Positions 42,956 through 51,977 of a stretch of DNA of 64,000 nucleotides are shown one piece after another. Source of the DNA: JAIBAC01 sp046331095 (lineage in GTDB: Bacteria; Actinomycetota; Acidimicrobiia; UBA2766); the NCBI GenBank assembly GCA_046331095.1, contig JAXLRM010000006.1, positions 130,423 through 194,422 on the forward strand, in the 5' to 3' direction. Position numbers and translations under genes: made by a program. The notes under the pieces are model-generated. The model saw only the letters and a program-made list of their open reading frames with translations. It was not told the origin of the DNA and did not search any database. The first letter of the stretch is position 1, and every line of letters begins with the position of its first letter.

Positions 42956-44161
42956 TCAGATCACCCCCGCGGCGGCGTCGAGTGCGAGTGCGGTCAACAA
43001 GCGCACGCCCGTGCCGATCGCGCGCTCGTCGACGTCGAATCCCGACGCGTGCAGGTCGACAGCGGACTCGGGGTGGTCGGGGTCACGCGCTCCGAGGCGT
43101 ACGTAGCAGCCGGGAACCTCCTCGAGGAACCATGCGAAGTCGTCCCCGCCCAGGGACTGCTGGGCCTCGACGACCGAACCTGCGCCGAGGACGTCGGCAC
43201 CGACACGCCGCACAGCGGCTGCGAGGGCGGCGTCGTTGACAACCGGAGGGTGCCCGCGGGCGTGGTCGAGCTCGCACTCGGCTCCGTAGAGCCGCACGCT
43301 GTCGTCGAGGAGTCGGGCCAGGAGGCCGGGGGCCGCGTCCCACGTCTCGCGGTCGACGGTGCGGAAGCTCCCGAGCAGTTCCGCCTCGCTCGGGATCACG
43401 TTCGCCGACGTGCCGGCGTGGACGGCGCCGAAGGTCAGGTTCGCGGCACCGCGCATGTCGGTGAGCCGGTTCACCGCGAGCGTCAGGTCGGTGACCACCC
43501 GCGAGGCGACGGTCACGAGGTCGACGGTGGTGTTGGGGCGTGCGGTGTGACCACCGGGACCGCGCAGCACGATGCGGACGCGGTCGACGGCGGACGTGAT
43601 CGGCCCCGCACGCACGCCGACGGTCCCGACGTCGAGGCGCGGCTCGACGTGCAAGCCGAACATCGCGACGACGTCGTCGAGGACACCGGCGGCGATCATG
43701 ACCTCCGCCCCGCCGGGGATCGCCTCCTCGGCGGGCTGGAACACGAGACGCACCCTGGCCCTCTCCAGCAGGCCGCCGTCGGCGGCCGCTTGCGCGAGAG
43801 CGAGCCCCGCACCCAGGACCACCGTCGTGTGGACGTCGTGGCCGCAACAGTGCGCCACCCCCGGCACCTGCGAGGCGTAGGGGACGTCCTTGACGTCGTC
43901 GATCGGGAGGGCGTCGAGGTCGGCCCGCAGAGCCACGACAGCTCCGCCGCCCTGATCGCGCGCCGCGCCGATGTCGCACCACAGGCCGGTGCCGCCTGGA
44001 AGGACGACCGGCTCGAGACCGGCGACCTGCAGACGCTGCGCCACGAGGTCGGTCGTGTCGTGCTCTGCCCAGCTCAGCTCCGGATGGCTGTGGACGTGAC
44101 GGCGGATTGCGCAGAGCTCGTCGCTGTGACCGTCGAGGAACCCGTCGACATGCCAGGTCAC
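42956..44161 (-). CDS. M20D-family amidohydrolase/peptidase
   Basis: The 401-residue zinc enzyme resembles HipO and IAA-amino-acid hydrolases, which remove N-acyl groups from amino acids. Metal-site motifs are RADLDALP, CCGHDVHTT and FQPAEE, and a dimerisation domain starts near GPGGHTARP. The GTG at 44161 overlaps the stop of the glutamate-cysteine ligase-like gene as GTGA, so the two are translationally coupled. That pairing suggests a substrate with a gamma-glutamyl or similar amide, which is inference. Confidence 0.88.
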   Translation of the reverse strand: MTWHVDGFLDGHSDELCAIRRHVHSHPELSWAEHDTTDLVAQRLQVAGLEPVVLPGGTGLWCDIGAARDQGGGAVVALRADLDALPIDDVKDVPYASQVPGVAHCCGHDVHTTVVLGAGLALAQAAADGGLLERARVRLVFQPAEEAIPGGAEVMIAAGVLDDVVAMFGLHVEPRLDVGTVGVRAGPITSAVDRVRIVLRGPGGHTARPNTTVDLVTVASRVVTDLTLAVNRLTDMRGAANLTFGAVHAGTSANVIPSEAELLGSFRTVDRETWDAAPGLLARLLDDSVRLYGAECELDHARGHPPVVNDAALAAAVRRVGADVLGAGSVVEAQQSLGGDDFAWFLEEVPGCYVRLGARDPDHPESAVDLHASGFDVDERAIGTGVRLLTALALDAAAGVI

Positions 44162-45312
44162 GAGGGCCCCCCTCCCAAGCCGGTGCTCGCCTCGAACTCG
44201 GCCACGAGTGCGGCAGGCACCGCCCTCACGCCGCCGGCCGTGGCGGCCACACGTCGCTGGCGATCCGAGCTCGACGGCCCCGAGAGCAGCGCGTGCACGC
44301 TCGCGAGCTCGGCGGCGCAACCGAGCTCGGCGGCCACCGGGGCGAGCTCGTCCACGAGTGTCCCGACGGCGTCCCGCAAGCTGCAGTGGCCGCCCTCGGT
44401 GTCTGTGATGAGCTCGGCGTCGAGGCCGTGGCGGGCGGCACGCCACTTGTTCTCCTTGATGATCCACGGCCGCGGGTAGCCGAGTTGGGCACCGCGGTCG
44501 TGTGCCGCGTCCATCGACGCCACGAGCGACTGCGCCAGGGCTGCGACCGCGACGACGTCGTCGAGGCGGGGTAGACCGTCGCACATGCGCAGCTCGACGG
44601 TCCCGAAGTCGGGATGGGGCCGGATGTCCCACCACACCTCGCGGATCGACGCGATCGCGTCGACCGAGACGAGCGCCGTCATGAACTGCTCGAACTCGTC
44701 CCAGCCGCTGAGCTGGTACGGCAGGCCCGCGGTCGGCAGGGCTTCGAAGAGCTTGCTGCGGGCGGATGCCAGCCCCGTGTCGTGGCCGTGCCAGAACGGG
44801 CTCGACGCGCTCAGCGCGAGGAAGTGGGGGATGTAGGCGCTCAGCGCGTTGGCGATCGCGATCGCCTTCTCCGAGCCACGCACGCCGACGTGCACGTGGA
44901 CGCCGAAGATGAGCAGACGGCGGGCGAGCCACTGCATCTCGTCGACGAGCTTGAGGTAGCGCTCGTCCTGGGTGACGTCCTGGAGATGCCACTCGCCGAA
45001 GGGATGCGTGCCGCTGCACATGAGCGCGAGCCCGTGACGGCGGGCGAGCTCGTGGATCACGGCGACGGTTCCGCTCAGGTCCGCGGCGACCTCCTCGATG
45101 GTGGAGCACACCCCGGTGATGACCTCGATGGTGTTCTCGAAGAGCTCGTGCTTGGCCTTGGTGACGGTGTCCGAGCCGGGGTGCTCGACGGCGAGCTCGT
45201 CGAGGATGCACGTGGCCTTGTTGGCGAGGTCGCCGGTGCCGCGCTCGACGAGCATCAGCTCCCACTCGACGCCGACGCTCGCGTGTTCGGACTCGTTGAA
45301 GTCGATCTGCAC
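44158..45312 (-). CDS. Glutamate-cysteine ligase-like carboxylate-amine ligase (YbdK/GCS2)
   Basis: The 384-residue protein matches the GCS2/YbdK family: ASVGVEWELMLVE at the N-terminus, ELFENTIEVITGVC, MCSGTHPFGEW, GVHVHVGV, and ENKWRAARHGLDAEL. These enzymes couple a glutamate gamma-carboxylate to an amine, often cysteine, using ATP. The GTG at 45312 is placed six bases after TAGCCT, so the mRNA is probably leaderless. It is coupled to the M20 gene and diverges from a gamma-glutamylcyclotransferase-like gene. Confidence 0.88.
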   Translation of the reverse strand: MQIDFNESEHASVGVEWELMLVERGTGDLANKATCILDELAVEHPGSDTVTKAKHELFENTIEVITGVCSTIEEVAADLSGTVAVIHELARRHGLALMCSGTHPFGEWHLQDVTQDERYLKLVDEMQWLARRLLIFGVHVHVGVRGSEKAIAIANALSAYIPHFLALSASSPFWHGHDTGLASARSKLFEALPTAGLPYQLSGWDEFEQFMTALVSVDAIASIREVWWDIRPHPDFGTVELRMCDGLPRLDDVVAVAALAQSLVASMDAAHDRGAQLGYPRPWIIKENKWRAARHGLDAELITDTEGGHCSLRDAVGTLVDELAPVAAELGCAAELASVHALLSGPSSSDRQRRVAATAGGVRAVPAALVAEFEASTGLGGGPS

Positions 45313-45318
45313 GGCCCG

Positions 45319-45328
45319 AGGCTACTGT
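45319..45328. promoter_or_regulatory. Bidirectional overlapping -10 elements, both leaderless
   Basis: TAGCCT on the minus strand (45324-45319) and TACTGT on the plus strand (45323-45328) share the bases TA. The first lies six bases before the GTG at 45312 and the second seven bases before the ATG at 45336, so both transcripts would start at or within a base of their start codons. Confidence 0.6.
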
Positions 45329-45335
45329 GGCTCCC

Positions 45336-46013
45336 ATGCGGGCTCCGTCAGGGCATGGCCAGTCAGGGCTGCAGCGATCCGACCAGGTCTGGTACGCGGC
45401 CTACGGCTCGAACCTCGACCGCGCCCGGTTCGACTGCTACGTCGTGGGTGGCCGGCCACCGGGCGCAGCGCGGACCTACCCCGGTTGTCGCGACCGCGAA
45501 CCTCCGGCGGACGAGGCGGCCGCCCGCATCCCGCACCGCCTCTACTTCGCAGGCGCGTCCACCGTGTGGGGCGGCGCCGTCGCGTTCGTGGAGACCACCC
45601 CCTGCGCCCGCGCCGGACGGGAGACGCTGGTACGGCTGTACCGGATCACGTGGGAGCAGTTCGCCGACGTCCACGCACAGGACAACTGGAGCGGTGAGCT
45701 CCACGCCGGCCTGCCGACCCTGCCCACCTTGCGATCACGCCGGGTCGTGACGGTCGGGTCGGGCTGGTACGACACCGTCGTCTACCTCGGCGAACACGAC
45801 GGCGCGCCCGTGCTCACGTTCACGGCAGCCGCACGCGAGGCGGTCGGCGATCTCGCCGCGCCGGCCGGCGCCTACGTGGAGACGATGGCCCGCGGCCTGG
45901 CCGCGAGCCACGGCCTCGGTGCGCACGAGGTCGCCGAGTACGTGGCCGCCGCTCCCGGCGCGGCCCCGGGCCCGGCCCCGGGCCCGGGCCCGGGTGTCAG
46001 TCGAGTTCGGTGA
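45336..46013 (+). CDS. Gamma-glutamylcyclotransferase-like protein
   Basis: The 225-residue protein has the GGCT-fold opening VWYAAYGSNLDRARFDCYV, a basic/hydrophobic strand pattern (RLYFAGASTVWGGAVAFV) and LYRITWEQFADV. Related proteins release 5-oxoproline from gamma-glutamyl compounds, or are uncharacterised. The C-terminal tail is a run of Pro-Gly-Ala. The ATG at 45336 is chosen for the -10 spacing. Divergence from a gamma-glutamyl ligase-like gene suits a shared gamma-glutamyl metabolism. The last 17 bases overlap the opposite-strand gene at 45997. Confidence 0.7.
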   Translation: MRAPSGHGQSGLQRSDQVWYAAYGSNLDRARFDCYVVGGRPPGAARTYPGCRDREPPADEAAARIPHRLYFAGASTVWGGAVAFVETTPCARAGRETLVRLYRITWEQFADVHAQDNWSGELHAGLPTLPTLRSRRVVTVGSGWYDTVVYLGEHDGAPVLTFTAAAREAVGDLAAPAGAYVETMARGLAASHGLGAHEVAEYVAAAPGAAPGPAPGPGPGVSRVR

Positions 46014-46395
46014 CGAGTGCGCTCGACTGTGTGGTCTCGTGCAGGACGATCTGCAGCGGCCCCGCCTCCAGCACCCGCTCGGCGCCCTCGTCGGACTCAC
46101 GTTCGTCGTCCTCGGCGAAGCCGAGACGCGCGTACCACTCGGCGCGTTCGTCGAACTCGAACTCGTCGGTGTCGAGGCGCACCTCGAGCTCGGCCGTCGT
46201 CGGTCCGGGCGCCTCCGCGACCGCGACGTGCGTGCCGCACGGATCGACGATCACGAACAGGTGCCCGTTCCACTCCTGGTCGACCGTGTAGCTCTCACCC
46301 GCACGCAGGCGCTTGAAGAGGTCACCCGCGCCCTCGACCCAGATCGTGAGCGCCTCGTCGTCGTCGACGGTCGCCCCGTGCAGCTCCAGTCCCAT
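45997..46395 (-). CDS. Acidic protein of unknown function
   Basis: The 132-residue protein is acidic and reads as alternating strands (ALTIWVEGAGDLFKRL, SYTVDQEWNGHLFVIVD, THVAVAEA, then EVRLDTDEFEFDERAEWYARLGF). Two roughly equal halves could be a beta-barrel or a VOC-like fold, but no metal ligands are clear. The ATG at 46395 is supported by a promoter with a perfect -35. It converges on the cyclotransferase-like gene with a 17-base overlap. Confidence 0.6.
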   Translation of the reverse strand: MGLELHGATVDDDEALTIWVEGAGDLFKRLRAGESYTVDQEWNGHLFVIVDPCGTHVAVAEAPGPTTAELEVRLDTDEFEFDERAEWYARLGFAEDDERESDEGAERVLEAGPLQIVLHETTQSSALVTELD

Positions 46396-46403
46396 GAGGC
46401 CAC

Positions 46404-46432
46404 ATGCCAACGCACTCGCCTCCCGCTGTCAA
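46404..46432 (-). promoter_or_regulatory. Promoter with consensus -35 for the gene at 46395
   Basis: On the minus strand TTGACA (46432-46427) is followed after 17 bases by TGGCAT (46409-46404), which ends eight bases before the ATG. The -35 is perfect, the -10 weak, and the spacing implies a leaderless transcript. Confidence 0.5.
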
Positions 46433-46457
46433 TGATTTTCCGTTCGGGCTGGCCCCG

Positions 46458-47199
46458 TCACAGCGCGCGCGAGAGGATCCCGAGGACCGCCTCGGCCAGT
46501 GCGGGATGGCAGACGAGCACGTCGGGCAGGTAGGGATCGGCGTTGTTGTAGGCCAGCACCGATCCGTCGACGCGGGACACGTGCATCCCGGCCGCGGCCG
46601 CGACCCCGACCGGCGCGGCGGAGTCCCACTCGTACTGGCCACCGGCATGGGCGTACACGTCGGCGACGCCACGCACGACCGCCATCGCCTTCGCGCCTGC
46701 AGAGCCCATGGGGACGAGATCGCCGCCGAGGCCGTCCGCGAGGACGGTGGCGAATCCCGGCGGTCGCGTGCGGCTCACGAGGATGCGCGGCCGCCGGGGC
46801 GGATCCGGCCGCGGTGGCGGTGGCGCCAGCGTGGACAGCGTGAGCGCCTCGCCCGGCAACGCGACGGCGGCGGCCACCGGTACCGTCGCCTCGACGAGGG
46901 CGACGTGCACCGCCCAGTCCGAGCGGCCCTCGGAGTACTCGCGGGTGCCGTCGAGCGGATCGACGATCCAGACGCGATCCGAGGACAGGCGTACCCGGTC
47001 GTCCTTGGACTCCTCCGAGAGGACCGGGTCGCCAGGGCGCAGACGCGCCAACTCGGCGAGCAGGAACTCGTCGGCGCTGGCATCGCCCGCGGCACCGAGA
47101 GCCTTGCCCTCGAGGCCTTCGGTGCCGGCGCAGGCACGAAGGTCGAGCAGGAGCCCCGGCAAGTCTGGCGAGGTCGGCTGCGATCCCGTGGTCGTCCAT
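46458..47199 (-). pseudogene. cysQ: CysQ-like 3'(2'),5'-bisphosphate nucleotidase with one frameshift
   Basis: The encoded inositol-monophosphatase-family enzyme has WIVDPLDGTREYSEG and the metal-site partner YEWDSAAPVGVAAAAG, with ESKDDR-type residues between. CysQ removes 3'-phosphate from PAP in sulfate assimilation. From the ATG at 47199 the frame (MDDHGIAADLARLAG) is lost at a C4 run (47154-47157): removing one base gives LARLAGLLLDLRACAGTEG and an intact protein of about 246 residues. A TACCTT hexamer six bases upstream supports the start. The lesion looks like a homopolymer count error. Confidence 0.8.
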
Positions 47200-47205
47200 C
47201 GGGGC

Positions 47206-47211
47206 AAGGTA
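47206..47211 (-). promoter_or_regulatory. Probable -10 element of leaderless cysQ
   Basis: TACCTT on the minus strand, six bases before the ATG at 47199. Confidence 0.45.
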
Positions 47212-47228
47212 GACCACGACGCCGGGGG

Positions 47229-47234
47229 TAGGGT
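47229..47234 (+). promoter_or_regulatory. Probable -10 element of the leaderless gene at 47243
   Basis: TAGGGT ends eight bases before the ATG at 47243 and is divergent from the cysQ -10 at 47206-47211. Confidence 0.45.
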
Positions 47235-47242
47235 CCGCATCG

Positions 47243-47853
47243 ATGCAGCACCTTCGCTGCGCCGCCGGCGACCCTGCGCAGGGCCGCGACCGCCGTCGCC
47301 GTTGCCGCCCTCCTCACCGGCGCCTGCGCGGCGGGCTTCGGACCCGCGCGGACGATCCGCGGTCGCGCCACCAGCGGCGGACGGCAGCGACGGGCCGGCC
47401 CCGGACGCTCGCCCGCCCCCGCCCGCGCATCCCCGGCTCGGGCGTCCCCGCTCCGGCGTCGGATCCGGCCGCCGTCGCCGGCGCCGACCGCTTCGGCGTC
47501 GTCGCCACCGACGACTTCTGCAGCGCCGCCCCCAGGTCGCGACGGCCTTCGAGGGTCTTCAGCTCCGTGTCGCGGGCCAGGGCTCCGAACTGCAGGCTCA
47601 GGTCGAGTCGACGCTCGTGGGCATCGACGTCCTCCGCGCAGTGGCGCCCGACGACGTCGCCGCCGACCTCGACACCTCGCGTGCGTTCCTTGCACGCTTC
47701 CACGAGATCCTCACCCAAGCCGGATGGAGTCTCCAGGCGGCGGCCCAGGCCCACCCCGAGTTCTTCGGAGGCAGCGAGCCCGATGCAGGCTTCGCGGCGC
47801 TGACGTCGGTCACCCAGGCGATCAACGTGCACTGCGGCACCGGCACCGGTTGA
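47243..47853 (+). pseudogene. Lipoprotein gene with at least three frame breaks
   Basis: No single frame is open. Piecing frames together gives an N-terminus with lipobox ALLTGACAAGF (around 47300-47340), a middle segment PASDPAAVAGADRFGVVATDDFCSAA (ending near 47530), and a clean C-terminal segment QVATAFEGLQLRVAGQGSEL to AINVHCGTGTG (to 47853). The mature part is helical, about 190 residues. I do not recognise the family. Breaks match the indel-dense stretch discussed in findings. Confidence 0.6.
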
Positions 47854-47873
47854 CCACCTGGCATGCTCACGAC

Positions 47874-48288
47874 ATGGACCGACCGTGCGTGTTCTGCGAT
47901 GTCGTGGCCGGTGCCGCGCCGGCGGAGATCGTCCTCGACGACGATTGCGTGGTGGCGTTCCTCGACCGCACTCCGGTGTTCCCGGGTCACGTGCTCGTCG
48001 TCCCCCGCTCCCACGTCGCCGACCTGCCCCCACCTCCCCACCGCCCTGGTCCCCGCCTACTTCGAGGCCGTGCAGAGGTCAGCGCACGGCTCCCGGGCGC
48101 GGTCGGCGCCGAGGGCACGTTCGTGGCGACCAACGCGTCGTGAGCCAGAGTGTCCCGCACCTGCACACCCATGTCGTGCCACGGCGGCGCAAGGACGGCT
48201 GCGCGGATTCTTCTGGCCCCGCCACCGCTACCGCGACGAGGCGGAGATGGCGGCCTACGGCGAGCGTGTCCGCGCCGCCCTGGCCTGA
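47874..48288 (+). pseudogene. HIT-family protein gene with four frame breaks
   Basis: The reconstructed protein is 137 residues and complete: MDRPCVFCDVVAGAAPAEIV, PGHVLVVPRSHVADLPHLP, then VVSQSVPHLHTHVVPRRRKDG with the HIT triad HLHTH, and a C-terminal GFFWPRHRYRDEAEM. Frame changes fall near 48025 (C5 run, one extra base), 48073 (missing C), 48138 (G lost) and 48205 (C lost). All motif residues survive, so this is probably a functional gene in the organism and the breaks are consensus errors. Confidence 0.8.
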
Positions 48289-48328
48289 GCAACACCCGGG
48301 CACGTGACCGCGGCCCTACCCGGTGGCT

Positions 48329-48334
48329 TATTCT
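48329..48334 (+). promoter_or_regulatory. Probable -10 element of the sensor kinase gene
   Basis: TATTCT ends six bases before the GTG at 48341, again consistent with a leaderless transcript. Confidence 0.45.
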
Positions 48335-48340
48335 CCGGGG

Positions 48341-49790
48341 GTGGTTCCCGTGGACACGCGACGTTGGCCGACTGCCCCAGACTCCGCTCCCGCGCGGCGC
48401 CGACCCGGCGGAGGTGCGCAGGCACGTCTCGGAGGCGGCGCGCCGTCACCGAGCGCGTCGTCGCAGACCCCGACTCCACGGAGTGGCTCCGCAAGTGGCG
48501 GCCAGGGGCGTCGCCGAGAGCGCTACCTGCTCGCCGTCATGGTGGACACCGTCCTACCCGCACCCGGCTGCCAACCCGACATGGCACCGGTGCTGGCCAT
48601 CGTGCGCTGCAGGTGCGGACCGGGCGCACCAGCGTCTCGCCCGCGAGCACGCCGTCCGCCTCGCGGTCCACTCCTCACGCGAGATCCTGAGACTGCTCGA
48701 CGCCGAGCTGGCCACACGGCGCTGGACGCCCGACGTAGAGAGGCACCGCGAGCGCTTCGGTGAGGTCAACGACACGTTCGCGAGCGAGTCACCTCGTGGC
48801 GTTCCTCGAGGAGTCCACGAAGCTGCGGCCGAGCAAGAGGAGCTGAGCGCCCTGCTGCTCGACACGACCAGGGCGGGCTTCGCGTTGGGCAACGACGCGG
48901 GAAGGGTCAGCGTCGCCAACGACGCGTTCGTCAAGTTCTTCGGCGCCGACGGCGACCCCGTCGGGCGCACTTGGGCGAGCGTGTTCGACATCGACGACAT
49001 CGACGACCTGCGCCACCCCGGGGACTGCGCCGAGGCCTGGCGCGAGCTGGTCGTGCGTGATCAGCTCGGCGAGGAGCGCGTGGTCCGCGTGTCCCTGCAC
49101 GGCCATCGCGACCGGCTGCAGGCGATCGCGGTCGACGTCTCGGTCGAGGCCGAGTACAACCGGGTGCACCGCGAGTTCGTCCGCGGTCTCATCCACGACC
49201 TGCGCTCCCCGCTGGCCGTGATATCGGGGTGGTCCCACACGCTCGTCGCGGACGCCGACAGGGTGGACGCCGAGACGAGGGCGGAGGCGCTCGGCACCGT
49301 CAACCGCGCTGCACGCCAGCTCACCGCCATGTCCGACAACCTCCTCGAGATCACGTTGCTCGAAGGTGGCACCCACCATCTCGACCTCGAGCTCCTCGAC
49401 GCCGGTGCGCGTCTGCGTGAGTTCGTACGTTCCGGGCACTGCGCCACCGTCGAGGGACCCGAAGAGGCTGCGATGACCGCCGACGCCGGTGCCTTCGCGC
49501 GCATGATGACCAACCTGCTCGACAATGCCGCAACCCACGGGCGGCCACCGGTGCGCTTGCGCCTGTCCACCGACGCCGACCGGGTCCGCATCGACGTGGT
49601 CGACCAGGGCGAGATCGACCCGGGCGTCCTCACCGCCGCCGAGGTAGGACGCGTCAGCGGCGCACGCGGGTTCGGTCTCGGCCTGCGAACGACGCTGCTG
49701 CTGGCGAGGGCCCACGGTGGCGAAGTGCGGCTCACGTCGACGGAGCCGACGACGTTCACCCTCGAACTGCCCGCCGCGGCCCTCCCCTAG
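48341..49790 (+). pseudogene. PAS-domain sensor histidine kinase with broken N-terminal frame
   Basis: From about 48840 to 49790 the frame is intact and encodes a PAS domain (LLDTTRAGFALGNDAGRVSVAN), a HisKA dimerisation segment with phospho-acceptor His in GLIHDLRSPLAVISG, and an ATP-binding domain with N box MMTNLLDNAATHG and G box GARGFGLGL. Upstream the protein can be followed only by hopping frames: VRRHVSEAARRH, ERVVADPDSTEWLRKW, YLLAVMVDTVLPAPG, LAREHAVRLAVHSSREIL, HLVAFLEESTKL. There is no membrane helix and no adjacent response regulator. Probably functional with consensus errors. Confidence 0.7.
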
Positions 49791-49886
49791 TCCGACGCGC
49801 CACCAGGTACCCCGATCGCGTGTGCAGACACAGGTAAGGGTTCGCCGTCTGGGACAGGCCCTACCGGCGCTCTGGTTTACTTCTGG

Positions 49887-51434
49887 GTGACCACACCGGC
49901 AACTGGTGGCATCGTGGCGAAGTCGAACACCAAGATCATCGCGACCGTGGGGCCCGCGTCGCGGGAGCCGCGGGTGATCGACGCGATGATCGCGGCCGGC
50001 GTCGACGTGCTGCGCATCAACTGCTCCCACGGCGACGCCGACACGAACGCCGCGCTCGTCGCCGCCGTGCGGTCCCGCTGCGACGCGTCGCCCCGCGTGG
50101 TCGCGGTGCTCGCCGACCTCCAGGGTCCCAAGCTGCGCGTGGGCGACCTCGACGAGCCCGTCGATCTGCAGGCCGGCCAGGTTGTCACGTTCTTCTGCGG
50201 CCCCCAGGTGGACGCAGGCCAACGCATCCCGATCGACCACCCCGAGCTCGCGAGCGACTGTCGGGGCGGGGACCGGTTGCTGCTCTGCGACGGGCTCATC
50301 GAGACCGAGGTGATCCTCGCAGAGGGAGACGAGGTCGTCGCACGGGTCGTCAAGGGCGGCCACCTCACGTCGCGCAAGGGCGTGAACCTGCCCGGCTACG
50401 GTCTCGGCACGCGGGCGCCGACCACCAAGGATCTCGCCGACCTGCCCGGCGTGCTCGACGCCGGGGCGGACTTCGTCGCGCTCAGCTTCGTGCGCGGCCC
50501 CGAGGACATCGTCCGGCTGCGGCGCACGATCGAGTCGCTCGGTCGTCACACACCGATCGTCGCCAAGCTCGAACGTCCCGAGGCGATCGACAAGCTCGAC
50601 TCGATCGTGGCCGAGTCCGACGCGGTCATGGTCGCCCGCGGCGATCTCGGCATCGAGATCGACCCGGCGATGGTCCCGGTCGTGCAGAAGCGCATCATCT
50701 CCACCGCACAGCAGTACGCCAAGCCCGTGATCGTCGCGACCGAGATGCTCGAGTCGATGATCGACAACCCGCGTCCCACCCGTGCCGAGGTGAGCGACGT
50801 AGCCAACGCGATCGTGGACGGCACCGATGCCGTGATGCTCTCGGGTGAGACCGCCGCCGGGCGCTTCCCCGTCGAGGCGGTGCAAGAGATGGCGCGGATC
50901 GCCGTGCTGACCGAGGGGGAGCTCGACCAGGGCATCACCCGCGAGGAGCACAAGCGCCACGTGACCCGCACCCAGGCGCTCGCCCATGCGATCACCCAGC
51001 TCGTCGCGGACCTGCACCCGAAGGCGATCGTCGTGCACACCCAGACCGGAACGAGCGCGCGGCTGATCTCGGCGTACCGGCCGCCGGTACCGGTCATCGG
51101 CCTGTGCCCCGACCCGGTCGTGCTGCGCCGCCTCTGTCTCTTCTACGCGGTGCACCCGCTGGGCACCGAGGACTGCTCGTCCCACGAGGAGCTCGTGGCG
51201 CAGGCGAACGACCTCGCATACGCCTCCGGTCTCGTCGACGACCACGACACGATCATCCTGATGTCGGGCACGCCGGGGCCCGCGGGAGGCACCGACCGCC
51301 TGATGGTCCACGAGGTCGTCGCCCCCGAGCACCGGGCGGTCCCCGAAGGGTCCCCCCATGAGGCCTCCGCAGAGGCGCCCGCGGAGGCGCCAGCGGAGGC
51401 GCCCGAGGAGACCCCGGGCCCCGCCCGCGTCTAG
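49887..51434 (+). CDS. pyk: Pyruvate kinase
   Basis: Pyruvate kinase makes ATP and pyruvate from phosphoenolpyruvate. The 515-residue protein has TKIIATVGPAS, the K+/Mg site RINCSHG, LADLQGPKLRVG, the active-site block VAKLERPEAIDKLD with ARGDLGIE, and PTRAEVSDVANAIVDGTDAVMLSGETAAG. The C-terminal allosteric domain is followed by about 25 residues of Ala-Pro-Glu repeats. The GTG at 49887 is the first in-frame start; a GTG at 49914 is possible. Confidence 0.96.
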   Translation: MTTPATGGIVAKSNTKIIATVGPASREPRVIDAMIAAGVDVLRINCSHGDADTNAALVAAVRSRCDASPRVVAVLADLQGPKLRVGDLDEPVDLQAGQVVTFFCGPQVDAGQRIPIDHPELASDCRGGDRLLLCDGLIETEVILAEGDEVVARVVKGGHLTSRKGVNLPGYGLGTRAPTTKDLADLPGVLDAGADFVALSFVRGPEDIVRLRRTIESLGRHTPIVAKLERPEAIDKLDSIVAESDAVMVARGDLGIEIDPAMVPVVQKRIISTAQQYAKPVIVATEMLESMIDNPRPTRAEVSDVANAIVDGTDAVMLSGETAAGRFPVEAVQEMARIAVLTEGELDQGITREEHKRHVTRTQALAHAITQLVADLHPKAIVVHTQTGTSARLISAYRPPVPVIGLCPDPVVLRRLCLFYAVHPLGTEDCSSHEELVAQANDLAYASGLVDDHDTIILMSGTPGPAGGTDRLMVHEVVAPEHRAVPEGSPHEASAEAPAEAPAEAPEETPGPARV

Positions 51435-51446
51435 GGACGCCCCCCC

Positions 51447-51920
51447 TCCAAACGCGGGCCCCCTCCAAACGCGGGCAACCCGTCGCGCTGGCGACACACC
51501 CGACCCGCGTTTGGGGACGCCCCCCTCCAAGCGCGGGCAACCCATCGCGCTGGCGACACACCCCGCCGCGTTTGGGGACGCCCGCGGCGGCCCCCGACCC
51601 CCTCCAAGCGCGGAGCAACCCGTCGCGCTGGCGACACTCCCACCCGCGTTTGGGGACGGCCCCCGCCAAGCGCGGGCAACCCGTCGCGCTGGCGACACAT
51701 CCCACCCGCGTTTGGGGACGCCCGCGGCGGCCCCCGACCCCCGCCAAGCGCGGGCAACCCGTCCGCGCTGGCGACACACCCCACCCGCGTTTGGGGACGG
51801 CCCCCCGCCAAACGCGGGCAACCCGTCGCGCTGGCGACACACCCCACCCGCGTTTGGGGACGGCCCCCCGCCAAACGCGGGCAACCCGTCGCGCTGGCGA
51901 CACACCCCGCCCGCGTTTGG
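51447..51920. repeat. Tandem array of seven family-B palindrome-ended repeats
   Basis: Seven copies of ~50 bp (51465-51514, 51527-51575, 51604-51653, 51666-51715, 51744-51794, 51808-51857, 51871-51920) plus a fragment at 51447-51459. Each begins CCAA(A/G)CGCGGG and ends CCCGCGTTTGG (copies 2 and 3 imperfect), with core CAACCCGTCGCGCTGGCGAC. Spacers of 11-30 bases contain GGGGACGGCCCCC or GGGGACGCCCGCGGCGG. The array lies between convergent pyk and a reductase gene and accounts for the 540 gene-free bases. Confidence 0.9.
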
Positions 51921-51977
51921 GCACGGCTCGGCCGGCCCCTCGGCCGGCCCCCCTCGGCCCGGCCCGGGACCCCTGGG

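Noticed and set aside
48789..51905. A 1038-codon open frame on the minus strand across pyk and the repeat array
   Set aside because: It is antisense to pyruvate kinase and reads the repeat units as repeated VARVWRG-type peptides. GC-rich sequence leaves antisense frames open. No start signal or homology.
51447..51920. Possible CRISPR array
   Set aside because: Repeat units are longer than the spacers, spacers repeat each other, units are palindrome-ended, and no cas gene is near.
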